NCBI RefSeq assembly: GCF_009733595.1
Contig: NZ_WOFH01000001.1
Coordinates: 248,001 to 312,000, forward strand
DNA from: Actinomadura litoris
GTDB lineage: Bacteria > Actinomycetota > Actinomycetes > Streptosporangiales > Streptosporangiaceae
Direction of reading: 5' to 3'
Length of the DNA: 64,000 nt
Shown here: positions 34,773 through 43,555 of the stretch, in pieces
Layout: the number at the start of each line of letters is the position of its first letter
Position numbering within the stretch: position 1 is the stretch's first letter
Translations under genes and position numbers: made by a program
The notes under the pieces: model-generated
Databases searched by the model: none
Told to the model about the DNA's origin: nothing
The model's input: only the letters and a program-made list of their open reading frames with translations

Positions 34773-36194
34773 TCAGGACGCCGGGGCGGGCGCCGCGGCG
34801 CGGGCGGCGGGCGGGTCCGCCATCGGGTGCACCCGCTCCACCGCCCGCGCCACCGCGAGCACCAGCGCGTCCGCGTGCCGGGGGCCGACGATCTGGAGGC
34901 CGATCGGCAGCCCCCCGGACGTGCGGGCGACCGGCACGGTGATCGCGGGCTGGTGGGTCATGTTGAACGGGTAGGTGAACGGCGTCCAGCGCGGCCAGTC
35001 GCTCAGCCCGCTGCCCGGCGGGACGTCGTGCCCGGCCTCGAACGCGGGGATCGGGACGGTCGGGGTGATCAGCACGTCGTGGCGGGTGTGGAACTCGCCC
35101 ATGCGGACGCCGAGCGCCACCCGCTCCACCTCCGCCGCCAGGTAGTCGGCGGCCGAGCAGGTGAGCCCGCGCTCGATCACGGCGCGCAGGCCGGGGTCGA
35201 CGCCGGCGCCGTCGCCGAGGACGTCGCGCCACTTCGCCGCCCCGGCGCACCACAGGATGTCGAACGCGTCGTAGGGGTCGGGGAAGCCCGGGTCGGCCTG
35301 CTCGACGCGGACCCCGGCGTCCTGGAGGGCCCGCGCGGCGGACGCGACGGCGGCGGCGACCTCGGGGTCGACCCGCGCGTAGCCGAGGTCCGGGGAGAAG
35401 GCGGCGGTGACGCCGGCGACGTCGCGGCCGAGCGTGTCGGTGTAGGGGGTCGCGAGGGGGCCGAGCGCGAACGGGTCGCGGGGGTCGGGGCCCGCGAGCA
35501 CGTCCAGCAGGAGCGCGGCGTCCTCGACGGTGCGCGCCATCGGCCCGGCGTGCGCGAGGACCGCGAGCGCGCTCAGCGGGTACTGCGGGACGCGGCCGTG
35601 GGTGGGTTTCAGGCCGACGACGCCGCAGAAGGACGCCGGGATGCGGACCGAGCCGCCGCCGTCGGTGCCGACCGACAGCGCGCCCATGCCGGACGCGACC
35701 GCCGCCGCGCTGCCGCCGCTGGAGCCGCCCGTGGTGCGGGTCGTGTCCCAGGGGTTGCGGGTCACGCCGGTCAGCGGGTTGTCGCAGACGCCCTTCCACC
35801 CCATCTCGGGCGTGGTGGTCTTGCCGAGCAGGACCGGCCCGGCCTCGCGCAGCCGGGCGGCGGCCGGGCTGTCGACGTCCCAGGGCTGGTCCGGGTCGAC
35901 GCACCGCGAGCCGCGCAGCGTCGGCCAGCCGCGGGTGAGGAACAGGTCCTTGATCGACATCGGCACGCCGTCGATCGGGCTCGCCGGGGCGCCGGCCCGC
36001 CAGCGCCGCTCGGCGGCGCGGGCGCCGGCCAGCGCGCTCTCGGCGTCCACGAGGGCGTAGGCGTTGCAGTCGCCGTCGTGCCGCCGGATCGCCTCCAGCG
36101 CCTCGGTCGTCGCCTCCACCGGGGAGATCGTCCCGGCGGCGTAGGCGGCCACCAGCTCCGCCGCCGTCGGGCTGTGGTATCGGTCGCCGGCCAT
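34773..36194 (-). CDS. Amidase (amidase-signature family)
   Basis: 473 aa. The Ser-cisSer-Lys triad is present: Lys in GVPMSIKDLF, then TTGGSSGGSAAAVASGMGALSVGTDGGGSVRIPASFCGVVGLKPTHGRVP carrying both serines. No signal peptide. It hydrolyses an amide to acid plus ammonia or amine, which could feed the CoA ligase of the island. ATG 36194 has a strong AGGAGG before it; the longer frame to 36419 is rejected. It is divergent from the Ccr-like gene and has its own operator-bearing promoter. Confidence 0.9.
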   Translation of the reverse strand: MAGDRYHSPTAAELVAAYAAGTISPVEATTEALEAIRRHDGDCNAYALVDAESALAGARAAERRWRAGAPASPIDGVPMSIKDLFLTRGWPTLRGSRCVDPDQPWDVDSPAAARLREAGPVLLGKTTTPEMGWKGVCDNPLTGVTRNPWDTTRTTGGSSGGSAAAVASGMGALSVGTDGGGSVRIPASFCGVVGLKPTHGRVPQYPLSALAVLAHAGPMARTVEDAALLLDVLAGPDPRDPFALGPLATPYTDTLGRDVAGVTAAFSPDLGYARVDPEVAAAVASAARALQDAGVRVEQADPGFPDPYDAFDILWCAGAAKWRDVLGDGAGVDPGLRAVIERGLTCSAADYLAAEVERVALGVRMGEFHTRHDVLITPTVPIPAFEAGHDVPPGSGLSDWPRWTPFTYPFNMTHQPAITVPVARTSGGLPIGLQIVGPRHADALVLAVARAVERVHPMADPPAARAAAPAPAS

Positions 36195-36423
36195 CGGTCC
36201 TCCTGAGAATTCGGGCTGAAAATTCCGCACTCCGCCAAAAGGGCAGGAGAAAACGTCGATGCGCATTCTCGACAGGACGCCCGTCGATTGATCGGCGCTC
36301 AGAGGGGGGTGGAGGACAATGGCGGTCCGGGCGGCGGAACCCGCCGGGTCTACCGGGAGATGAGCTGCGGAGGGTGAGGTGTCGACGCAGGTGGGCGCGG
36401 TGTATCGGCGCTCGACCACGGCC

Positions 36424-36475
36424 CGACCGACCGGTCGGATGACTTGAAGCTACCTCGCCATAGCAGGGCCGTCAA
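36424..36475 (-). promoter_or_regulatory. Amidase promoter with palindromic operator, copy B
   Basis: Read on the minus strand: TTGACG (36475-36470), 17 bp, TAGCTT (36452-36447), then the 18-nt near-palindrome 36441-36424 (core CCGACCGGTCGG, two mismatches to the consensus) about 6 bp past the -10. It would sit on the transcription start. On the plus strand TTGACA at 36493-36498 may serve the divergent Ccr-like gene, but no good -10 follows. The rest of the 421-bp gap is empty. Confidence 0.65.
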
Positions 36476-36615
36476 CCCTCCGCGACCAGGGATTGACATT
36501 GCGCCTCGGCGCGTAGTTCCATCCAAATTAGGCGGTCGCCGAGAAAGCGTCGGGCGGCGCGTCCCGAGCAGGCGATGAACTCCCAGAAGCCGAGCCCTCG
36601 AAACGGCAGGAGCGA

Positions 36616-37866
36616 TTGTTGTCCATTGATGCGAGGATTCCGATCGGCGAGGTACCGCCCCCCGGCACCCGTCCGGGACGCATGTTCGCGCAGGTCGTCC
36701 GGCAGGGCCGGTTCGGCGACCCGCTGACCGCCTTCGAGATCGAGGAGGTTCCGGTGCCCGAGCCGGGGCCCGGCGAGGTGCTGGTCGCGGTGATGGCGGC
36801 GGGCATCAACTTCAACAACGTGTGGGCGGCGCGCGGCACGCCGATCGACGTGATCGCCGACCGGCGGCGCAAGGGCGAGCCGTGGGACTTCCACATCGGC
36901 GGCAGCGACGCGTCCGGCATCGTCCACGCGGTGGGCGAGGGCGTGGAGTCGGTCTCGCCGGGCGACCGCATCGTCGTCCACCCCGGCCACTGGGACCCGG
37001 ACGACGCGTGGGTGAAGGGCGGCAACGACCCCATGCTCGCCCCGAGCGCCAAGATCTGGGGGTACAACACCAACTTCGGGTCGTTCGCGCAGTTCTGCCT
37101 AGCCCAGGAGCACCAGATCCTGCCCAAGGCACCGCATCTGACCTGGGCGGAGGCCGCCGCGCCGACGCTGGTCGGGACGACCGCCTACCGCATGCTGTTC
37201 GGCTGGGACGGGCACCGCCTGCGCCCCGGCGACCTCGTCCTCGTGTGGGGCGGCTCGGGCGGGCTCGGCACCCAGGCGATCCAGCTCGCGGTCGCGCACG
37301 GCGCGGACGCGGTCGCCGTGGTCTCCGACGACCGGCGCGGCGAGTACGCGACCCGCCTCGGCGCGATCGGCTACCTGAACCGGGGCGGTTTCTCGCACTG
37401 GGGCGTGCCGCCCCACTGGGACGACGCGCCGGGCTACGGCGCGTGGATGAAGGAGGCGCGCCGGTTCCGGCAGGCGCTCTCGGAGATCGCCGGACGGCGC
37501 AGCCCGCGCATCGTGTTCGAGCACCCGGGCGAGGCGACGATCCCCACCAGCGTGTTCCTGTGCGCGCCGGGCGGCATGGTCGTCATCTGCGCCGGGACGT
37601 CCGGGTACTCGGCGACCGTCGACCTCCGCTACCAGTGGGTCATGCAGAAGCGGCTCCAGGGCTCGCACGGGACCAACGACGACCAGGCCCGCGCCTACAA
37701 CGACCTGGTCAGGGAGGGGCGGATCGACCCGTCGCTGGGGGAGGTCGTCCCCTTCCACGAGATCGGGCGCGCCCACCACGACATGGCGAACGGCATCGAG
37801 GTGTTCGGCAACCGGGTCGCGCTGGTCGGCGCCCCCGACGAGCACGCCGGCGTGACGGGCCGATGA
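36616..37866 (+). CDS. Crotonyl-CoA carboxylase/reductase-like (MDR family)
   Basis: 416 aa, matching Ccr in length and order: N-terminal IPIGEVPPPGT, EVLVAVMAAGINFNNVWAARG, the long substrate loop with HPGHWDPDD, nucleotide site VWGGSGGLGTQAIQLA, and IVFEHPGEATIPTSVF. Ccr carboxylates enoyl-CoA with NADPH and CO2. The Phe-Glu pair that I recall as lining the CO2 pocket of Kitasatospora Ccr reads Tyr150-Asn151 here, so carboxylation may be lost or altered. The TTG start at 36616 (or 36619) follows AGGAG. It lies 77 bp before the acyl-CoA dehydrogenase operon. Confidence 0.8.
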   Translation: MLSIDARIPIGEVPPPGTRPGRMFAQVVRQGRFGDPLTAFEIEEVPVPEPGPGEVLVAVMAAGINFNNVWAARGTPIDVIADRRRKGEPWDFHIGGSDASGIVHAVGEGVESVSPGDRIVVHPGHWDPDDAWVKGGNDPMLAPSAKIWGYNTNFGSFAQFCLAQEHQILPKAPHLTWAEAAAPTLVGTTAYRMLFGWDGHRLRPGDLVLVWGGSGGLGTQAIQLAVAHGADAVAVVSDDRRGEYATRLGAIGYLNRGGFSHWGVPPHWDDAPGYGAWMKEARRFRQALSEIAGRRSPRIVFEHPGEATIPTSVFLCAPGGMVVICAGTSGYSATVDLRYQWVMQKRLQGSHGTNDDQARAYNDLVREGRIDPSLGEVVPFHEIGRAHHDMANGIEVFGNRVALVGAPDEHAGVTGR

Positions 37867-37869
37867 GCG

Positions 37870-37922
37870 TTGACAGCGATCCGCGGCCGTGTAAAAGTCG
37901 AAACCGACCGACTAGTCGGTCG
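37870..37922 (+). promoter_or_regulatory. Promoter with palindromic operator, copy C
   Basis: TTGACA (37870-37875), 16 bp, TAAAAG (37892-37897), then the perfect 18-nt palindrome CGACCGACTAGTCGGTCG at 37905-37922, placed 7 bp past the -10 as at the amidase promoter. It drives the nine-gene run that begins at 37944 and would be blocked by a bound TetR dimer. Confidence 0.75.
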
Positions 37923-37943
37923 ATAGCGGGAGGGTGACGGCGA

Positions 37944-39089
37944 ATGGACTTCAGCATCCCGGCCGAGCTCAGCATGTTCGTCGACTCCGTGCGGCGCTTC
38001 CGCGAGCGGGAGCTGATGCCGCTGGAGCAGAGGTTCCTGACCGAGGGGAGGTTCACCCCGCAGGAGCGCCGCGACCTCCAGGAACGTGCCAGATCCCAGG
38101 GGCTCTGGGCGCTGGACGTGCCGGAGGAGTACGGCGGCCAGGGCATGGGCACGCTCGCGACCTGCCTGGTCGTCGAGGAGCTGTACAAGCACCCGGGGAT
38201 GTTCGAGTTCGGCGGCAGCCCCGAGCCCGTCCTCTACCAGGCGGACGAGGAGCAGAAGAAGCGCTACCTCCATCCGGTCATCGAAGGCGAGCGCCGCAGC
38301 TGCTACGCCTTCACCGAGCCGGGCACGGGCTCGGACTTCGCCCGGATCACCACGACGGCGGTGCGCGACGGCGGCGACTGGGTCATCAACGGGACGAAGA
38401 TCTTCATCTCCGAGGTCGACCGCGCCGACTTCTGCATCCTGTTCGCCAGCACCGATCCCGAGGCGGGGTCGCGCGGCATCACCTGCTTTTTGGTCGACAT
38501 GGGCACGCCGGGCTTCGAGGTGTCGCGTCCGATCCCGACGATGGGCGACGACTGGGAGCCCTACGAGCTGTCGTTCACCGACTGCGTCGTCCCCGACTCG
38601 GCGCGGCTCGGCCCGGTCGGCGGGGGCTGGGCGCTCGCCTCCGAGCAGCTCACGCACGGCCGACTCAAGATCGCCGCGTTCCAGCTCGGCATCGCCCAGC
38701 GCTGCCTCGACATGGCCGTCGAGTGGGCCAAGGAGCGGGTGACCTGGGGCAAGCCGATCGCGACCCGGCAGGGCGTCCAGTGGATGCTGGCCGACAGCGC
38801 GGTGGAGCTGGAGGCGGCGCGGTACCTGGTGTACCGGGCCGCGTGGATGGCGGACGAGGGGCACACGATCCGCAACGAGGCGTTCATCGCCAAGCTGTAC
38901 GCGACCGAGATGGCCCAGCGCGTCACCGACCGCTGCCTCCAGGTGTTCGGCGGCCTCGGCTACAGCAAGGAGCTGCCGATCCAGAGCTTCTTCCGGCAGG
39001 TGCGGGTGTGGCGGATCGGGCACGGGTCCTCCGAGATCCACCGCTGGATGATCGCGCGCAACCTGCTCGGCCTGTCCTCGCGGGACTGA
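37944..39089 (+). CDS. Acyl-CoA dehydrogenase
   Basis: 381 aa, full length for the family. It shows YAFTEPGTGSDFARITT (FAD and substrate site), GTKIFISEVDRADF and the C-terminal QVFGGLGYSKELPIQSFFRQVRVWRIGHGSSEIHRWMIARNLL. Where short-chain enzymes have Glu in YEGT, this one has His360 (IGHGSSE), so the catalytic base may lie elsewhere, as in other subgroups with DGPSE. It would introduce a double bond into an acyl-CoA with FAD and pass electrons to ETF. First gene after the operator-controlled promoter. Confidence 0.9.
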   Translation: MDFSIPAELSMFVDSVRRFRERELMPLEQRFLTEGRFTPQERRDLQERARSQGLWALDVPEEYGGQGMGTLATCLVVEELYKHPGMFEFGGSPEPVLYQADEEQKKRYLHPVIEGERRSCYAFTEPGTGSDFARITTTAVRDGGDWVINGTKIFISEVDRADFCILFASTDPEAGSRGITCFLVDMGTPGFEVSRPIPTMGDDWEPYELSFTDCVVPDSARLGPVGGGWALASEQLTHGRLKIAAFQLGIAQRCLDMAVEWAKERVTWGKPIATRQGVQWMLADSAVELEAARYLVYRAAWMADEGHTIRNEAFIAKLYATEMAQRVTDRCLQVFGGLGYSKELPIQSFFRQVRVWRIGHGSSEIHRWMIARNLLGLSSRD

Positions 39090-39103
39090 GCGGGGGAGCC
39101 GGC

Positions 39104-40660
39104 ATGGATCTGATCGGGAACCGCACCCTCGCCGACCTGCTCACCGAGCGGGACGCGCGGCACTCCGGCCGCGCCTGCCTGGTCGTGGAGGACCGCGCGG
39201 GCACCGTCACCGAGTACACCTACGCGGAGGTGCTGGACGCCGTCCGCCGCGCGGCGGGCGGGTTCGCGGCCCTCGGCGTCGGACGCGGCGACGCGGTCGT
39301 CCTGCACCTGCGCAACAGCGCCGAGTTCGTGTTCGCCTGGTTCGGGCTGGCCTGGCTCGGCGCCGTCATGGTGCCCTCCAACACCGCCAACTCCCCCGCC
39401 GAGCTGACCTACCTGATCGAGCACTCCGAGGCCGTCGGCGTGCTCACCGAACCCGGCCACGTCCCGCTCTTCGCGGAGGCGCCCCGGGTCGCGCACCGGA
39501 TCGTCGCGCGCGGCGGCGCGGACGGTTTCACGCCGTTCGCCGACCTGCTGGCCGCGCCGCCCGCGCCGCCGTCCAAGGGCGTCGGGTCCGAGGACGTGGT
39601 GGAGATGCTGTTCACCTCGGGCACCACCGCGCGCCCCAAGGCCGTCATGATCACGCACGCGAACTGCCTGTGGGGCGGGGAGCGGGTGTCGCGCGGCGCC
39701 GCGCTGGACGAGCGCGACCGGCTGCTGACCGCGCTGCCGCTGTTCCACATCAACGCGCAGGAGATCACGCTGCTGGCGGCGCTGACCGTCGGCGGCACGG
39801 CCGTCCTGCTGGAGGACTACCACGCCAGCGGCTTCTGGCCGGCCGTGCGGCGGCACCGGGCGACGGCGGTGAGCCTGGTCGCGATGCAGGCGCGGACGCT
39901 GCTCGCGCAGCCGCCGACCGGGCGCGACGCCGAGCACGGGATCCGCCGCTGCGTCTACGCGATCAACGTGACCGAGGAGGAGAAGGACGCCTTCGAGCGC
40001 CGGTTCGGGGTGGAGCTGATCAACGGGTACGGGCTGTCGGAGGGCGGGACCGTCGTCACGATGTCGCCGGTGTTCGGCGACCGCAGATGGCCCTCGATCG
40101 GGCTGCCCAACTTCGACCGCCGGATCCGGATCGTGGACGAGGACGGGCGCGACGTCCCGGCGGGCGTGGTCGGCGAGATCCTCGTGTCCGGGGTCCCGGG
40201 CCGGACGCTGATGAAGGGCTACTTCAAGGACCCGGACGCCACGGCGGCGGCCGTCCGGGACGGGTGGCTGCACACCGGCGACAACGGCTACCTCGACGAG
40301 CAGGGCTACGTGTACTTCTTCGACCGCCGCAAGGACGTCATCAAGCGCGCCGGGGAGAACGTGTCGGCGAGCGAGGTGGAGTTCGCGCTGCTGGCCCATC
40401 CCGCGATCACCGAGGCGGCGGTCGTCGCCGGGCGCGACCCGGTGCGCGACGAGGAGGTGGTCGCGTTCGTCGTCGCGGCGGCGGGCGAGGCACCGGGTCC
40501 GGAGGAGATCGCCGCGCACTGCCGCACGCGCCTGGCGGCCTTCAAGGTGCCCACCCGGATCCATGTCGTCCCCGAACTCCCGAAGACGTCCATCGGCAAG
40601 ATCGAGAAGAAGCTGCTGCGGCTGCGGCTCGCCGGGCTTCCAGGGGGAGATGAGCGATGA
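39104..40660 (+). CDS. Acyl-CoA ligase (ANL superfamily, CaiC/FadD-like)
   Basis: 518 aa. The AMP-binding motif MLFTSGTTARPKAVMITHAN, LINGYGLSEGG, GWLHTGDNGYLDEQGYVYFFDRRKDVIKRAGENVSASEVE, and the terminal lysine motif PKTSIGKIEKKLL are all intact. It activates a carboxylic acid to its CoA thioester with ATP, the probable entry step of the pathway. It resembles crotonobetaine/carnitine-CoA ligases, which suits the acyl-CoA dehydrogenase before it. ATG 39104 follows GGGGGAG. Its stop overlaps the next start (ATGA). Confidence 0.92.
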   Translation: MDLIGNRTLADLLTERDARHSGRACLVVEDRAGTVTEYTYAEVLDAVRRAAGGFAALGVGRGDAVVLHLRNSAEFVFAWFGLAWLGAVMVPSNTANSPAELTYLIEHSEAVGVLTEPGHVPLFAEAPRVAHRIVARGGADGFTPFADLLAAPPAPPSKGVGSEDVVEMLFTSGTTARPKAVMITHANCLWGGERVSRGAALDERDRLLTALPLFHINAQEITLLAALTVGGTAVLLEDYHASGFWPAVRRHRATAVSLVAMQARTLLAQPPTGRDAEHGIRRCVYAINVTEEEKDAFERRFGVELINGYGLSEGGTVVTMSPVFGDRRWPSIGLPNFDRRIRIVDEDGRDVPAGVVGEILVSGVPGRTLMKGYFKDPDATAAAVRDGWLHTGDNGYLDEQGYVYFFDRRKDVIKRAGENVSASEVEFALLAHPAITEAAVVAGRDPVRDEEVVAFVVAAAGEAPGPEEIAAHCRTRLAAFKVPTRIHVVPELPKTSIGKIEKKLLRLRLAGLPGGDER

Positions 40661-41172
40661 GCACCCTCGACGAGGTGTACCAGCGCGTCCGGGCCCAGGT
40701 CGGGACGTCCCGCCACGACGACCTCGGGCGCGTGTCCGCCCGCGACTTCCAGCGGTTCGCGGTCGCGGCGGGCGAGACCGACCCGGTGTACTTCGACGAC
40801 GCGTCCGCGCGGGCAGCCGGGCTGCCGGGCGCGGTCGCGCCGCCGCTGTTCCCGACCAGCGTGCTCGGCTGGGACGCGGGCCCGCCGCAGGACGCGCTGC
40901 GTCCCGACGGCACGACCGACGACGAGATGGCCGGACTCCCCCTCGCCGGCCTGCGGATGATGGGCGCCGGGCAGGACATCGACTTCCACGCGCCGGTCCG
41001 CGACGGCACGCACATCGTGCGGGAGACCTCGATCGAGGACGTGGCGCTCAAGGAGGGCCGCTCGGGCCCGTTCCTGGTCGTCACGCTGCTGCGCGCCTAC
41101 CGCGACGCGTCGGGCGCGCCGCTCGCGACCTCCCGGGAGAACCTCATCGCGCGTCCGGAGGCGGAGCTGTGA
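40657..41172 (+). CDS. MaoC-like dehydratase subunit, N-terminal type (FAS1-like)
   Basis: 171 aa hot-dog fold protein. AVAAGETDPVYFDDASARAAGLPGAVAPPLFPTSVLGWD is the signature of the non-catalytic half of heteromeric enoyl-CoA hydratases (HadA/HadC or ChsH2-like). It pairs with the next gene product, sharing GTGA at the junction. Together they would hydrate the enoyl-CoA made by the dehydrogenase. Confidence 0.85.
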   Translation: MSTLDEVYQRVRAQVGTSRHDDLGRVSARDFQRFAVAAGETDPVYFDDASARAAGLPGAVAPPLFPTSVLGWDAGPPQDALRPDGTTDDEMAGLPLAGLRMMGAGQDIDFHAPVRDGTHIVRETSIEDVALKEGRSGPFLVVTLLRAYRDASGAPLATSRENLIARPEAEL

Positions 41173-41615
41173 CGACGCGCTTCTTCGAGGACGTGGCACC
41201 CGGCACGAAGCTGGACCCCCTCACGATGCGGCCCGGCCGGATCCAGCTCTTCCGGTTCAGCGCGGCGACCTGGAACGCCCACCGGATCCACTACGACACC
41301 GAGTACGCGGCGCGCGAGGGGTATCCGGACGTCCTCGTCCAGTCCCATCTGCACGGCTGCTTCCTCGTGCGGACGGCGCTCGCCTGGGCCGGGCCGGGCG
41401 CGCGGCTGCGCCGGTTCGGGTGGCGCAACCGGCACATCGCCGTCCCCGGCGACACGCTGACCTGCACAGGCGTGGTGACCGCGTGCCAGGTGGAGGCGTC
41501 GGGCGGCGGGATCGTCGAGTGCGAGTTGGAGGAGCGCAACGCCGACGGGGTGCTGTGCGCGCCGGGCACCGCCGTCCTGGAACTCCCGAGACGACCCGAA
41601 AAGGACCGCCCATGA
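41169..41615 (+). CDS. MaoC-like dehydratase subunit, catalytic type
   Basis: 148 aa hot-dog fold protein. FSAATWNAHRIHYDTEYAAREGYPDVLVQSHLHGCFLVRTALAW has the hydratase-2 layout with Asp/His candidates in HRIHYD. It complements the preceding subunit to make a two-gene R-type enoyl-CoA hydratase. GTG 41169 overlaps the previous stop (GTGA), and its own stop overlaps the E1 alpha start (ATGA). Equal dosage of the two halves is thereby favoured. Confidence 0.85.
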   Translation: MTTRFFEDVAPGTKLDPLTMRPGRIQLFRFSAATWNAHRIHYDTEYAAREGYPDVLVQSHLHGCFLVRTALAWAGPGARLRRFGWRNRHIAVPGDTLTCTGVVTACQVEASGGGIVECELEERNADGVLCAPGTAVLELPRRPEKDRP

Positions 41616-42568
41616 ACGCGGCAACGGCACTCCGCCTCTACCGGACGATGGCGCGGATCCGGCAGTTCGAGATCGGCGCGTCCCGGCTGATGGCGGCCGG
41701 GAGGCTGCCCGGAACGCTGCACGTGTCGATCGGGCAGGAGGCGGTCGCGGCGGGCGTCTGCGACGTCCTGCGCGGGGACGACCACATCACGACCACGCAC
41801 CGGGGGCACGGGCACTGCCTCGCCAAGGGCGGGGAGCCGGTGTCGATGCTGGCCGAGCTGCTCGGCCGCGCGAGCGGGTACTGCGGCGGGCGGTCGGGCT
41901 CGATGCACATCGCCGACCCGGCGGCCGGGATCCTCGGCGCGAACGCGATCGTCGGCGCGGGCATCCCGATCGCGCTCGGCGGCGCCTTCGCGGCGGCGCG
42001 CAAGGGGCGCGGCGGCGTCGCGGTCGCGTTCTTCGGCGAGGGCGCGGTCGCGCAGGGCGTGTTCCACGAGTCGCTGAACCTCGCGGCGCTGTGGCGGCTG
42101 CCGCTGGTGCTCGTCTGCGAGAACAACCTGTACGCGGAGCTGACGCCGGTGTCGGTGCACCTGGCGGCCGAGCGTGTCGCCGACCACGCCGCGCCCTACG
42201 GCGTCCCGGGCACGCGGGTGGACGGCAACGACGTGCTGGCCGTCCGGAGCGCGGCGCGGGAGGCGGTGGAGCGGGCGCGCGCGGGCGGCGGCCCCGCCCT
42301 GCTGGAGTGCATGACCTACCGCTGGCACGGCCACTTCGAGGGCGACCCGCAGCAGTACCGCGAGGACGCCGAGGTCGCGGAGTGGAAGGCGGCCGACCCC
42401 CTGAAACGGCTCGCGGAGGCGCTGCCGGACGCGGCGTCCGAGCTCGCGGCGATCGACGCCGAGGCGAAGCGGGAGATCGCCGACGCCGTCCGCGCGGCGG
42501 AGGCGGAGCCGCTCGCCGCGCCCGCGTCGGTGTCCGCCCACGTCTACAGCGGAGGTGCCGCCCGATGA
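41612..42568 (+). CDS. Thiamine-diphosphate dehydrogenase E1 alpha subunit
   Basis: 318 aa. HVSIGQEAVAAGV, TTHRGHGHCLAKGGEP, GRASGYCGGRSGSMHIAD and the ThDP/Mg site FFGEGAVAQGVFHESLNLAALWRLPLVLVCENN match E1 alpha of the acetoin and pyruvate dehydrogenase type, nearest to AcoA in wording. It decarboxylates or cleaves a 2-oxo acid or acetoin-like compound with the beta subunit and passes the acyl group to a lipoyl arm. Coupled by ATGA on both sides. Confidence 0.9.
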   Translation: MNAATALRLYRTMARIRQFEIGASRLMAAGRLPGTLHVSIGQEAVAAGVCDVLRGDDHITTTHRGHGHCLAKGGEPVSMLAELLGRASGYCGGRSGSMHIADPAAGILGANAIVGAGIPIALGGAFAAARKGRGGVAVAFFGEGAVAQGVFHESLNLAALWRLPLVLVCENNLYAELTPVSVHLAAERVADHAAPYGVPGTRVDGNDVLAVRSAAREAVERARAGGGPALLECMTYRWHGHFEGDPQQYREDAEVAEWKAADPLKRLAEALPDAASELAAIDAEAKREIADAVRAAEAEPLAAPASVSAHVYSGGAAR

Positions 42569-43539
42569 GCACGACCAAGTACTGGCGGGCGGTGAACGCG
42601 GCCCTGCACGAGGAGCTCGAACGGGACGACTCCGTCCACGTCTTCGGCGAGGACGTCGGCGTGCCCGGCGGCCCGTTCGCGGCGACGCGCGGCCTGCGGG
42701 ACAGGTTCGGCGAGTGGCGGGTGCGCGACACCCCGATCAGCGAGGCCGCGTTCACCGGCATGGCGGTGGGCGCGGCGATGGCGGGGCTGCGCCCGGTCGC
42801 GGAGATCATGTACTTCGACTTCATGACGCTGGCGATGGACCAGCTCGTCAACCAGGCCGCCAAGATGTCCTACATGTCCGACGGCGCGTTCTCGGTGCCG
42901 CTGACGATCCGGACGCTGTGCGGCGGCCACCGCGGGTCGGGCCCGCAGCACTCGCAGAGCCTGGAGGGCTGGCTCGCGGCCGTCCCCGGGCTGAAGGTCG
43001 TCTGGGGCGGCACGCCCGCCGACGCGAAGGGCCTGCTCAAGGCCGCGATCCGGGACGACGATCCGGTCATCGTCATCGAGAGCCTCGGGCTGTGGACGCG
43101 GCGCGGCGAGGTTCCCGACGATCCCGACCACCTGGTGCCGATCGGCGCCGGGCTCGTCCGCCGCCCGGGGACCGACGTGACGCTCGTGTGCTGGGGCGAC
43201 ACCGTCGCGGTCGCGGTCGAGGCCGCCGAGGCCCTCGCCGACCGCGGCGTGGACGCCGAGGTGCTCGACCTGCGGACGCTGAGCCCGCTCGACGAGCCGC
43301 TGATCCTGGAGTCGCTGCGCCGGACGGGACGGCTCGTCGTCGTCCAGGACGCGCAGGGCCCGTGCAGCGTCGGCTCGGAGGTGATCCGGCTCGCCGCCAC
43401 CGACGGGTTCGCGTCGCTGCGCGCCCCGGCCGCGCAGGTGATGCCGCCGTTCGCGCCGGTGCCGTTCGCGCCCGACCTGGAGCGCGCCTACTACCCCGGG
43501 GCCGAGGACGTCGTGTCGGCGGCCCTGAAGACGATATGA
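42565..43539 (+). CDS. Thiamine-diphosphate dehydrogenase E1 beta subunit
   Basis: 324 aa transketolase-like pyrimidine-binding subunit: VFGEDVGVPGGPFAATRGL, DTPISEAAFTGMAVGAAMAGLRPVAEIMYFDF, GPQHSQSLEGWLAAVPGLKVVWGGTPADAKGLLKAAIRDDDPVI, and the C-terminal LDLRTLSPLDEPLILESLRRTGRLVVVQDA. These are standard AcoB/PdhB signatures. It forms the alpha2-beta2 E1 with the preceding product. ATG 42565 overlaps the alpha stop and is preceded by GGAGG. Confidence 0.92.
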   Translation: MSTTKYWRAVNAALHEELERDDSVHVFGEDVGVPGGPFAATRGLRDRFGEWRVRDTPISEAAFTGMAVGAAMAGLRPVAEIMYFDFMTLAMDQLVNQAAKMSYMSDGAFSVPLTIRTLCGGHRGSGPQHSQSLEGWLAAVPGLKVVWGGTPADAKGLLKAAIRDDDPVIVIESLGLWTRRGEVPDDPDHLVPIGAGLVRRPGTDVTLVCWGDTVAVAVEAAEALADRGVDAEVLDLRTLSPLDEPLILESLRRTGRLVVVQDAQGPCSVGSEVIRLAATDGFASLRAPAAQVMPPFAPVPFAPDLERAYYPGAEDVVSAALKTI

Positions 43540-43555
43540 CGGAAGGGACCGGGGC

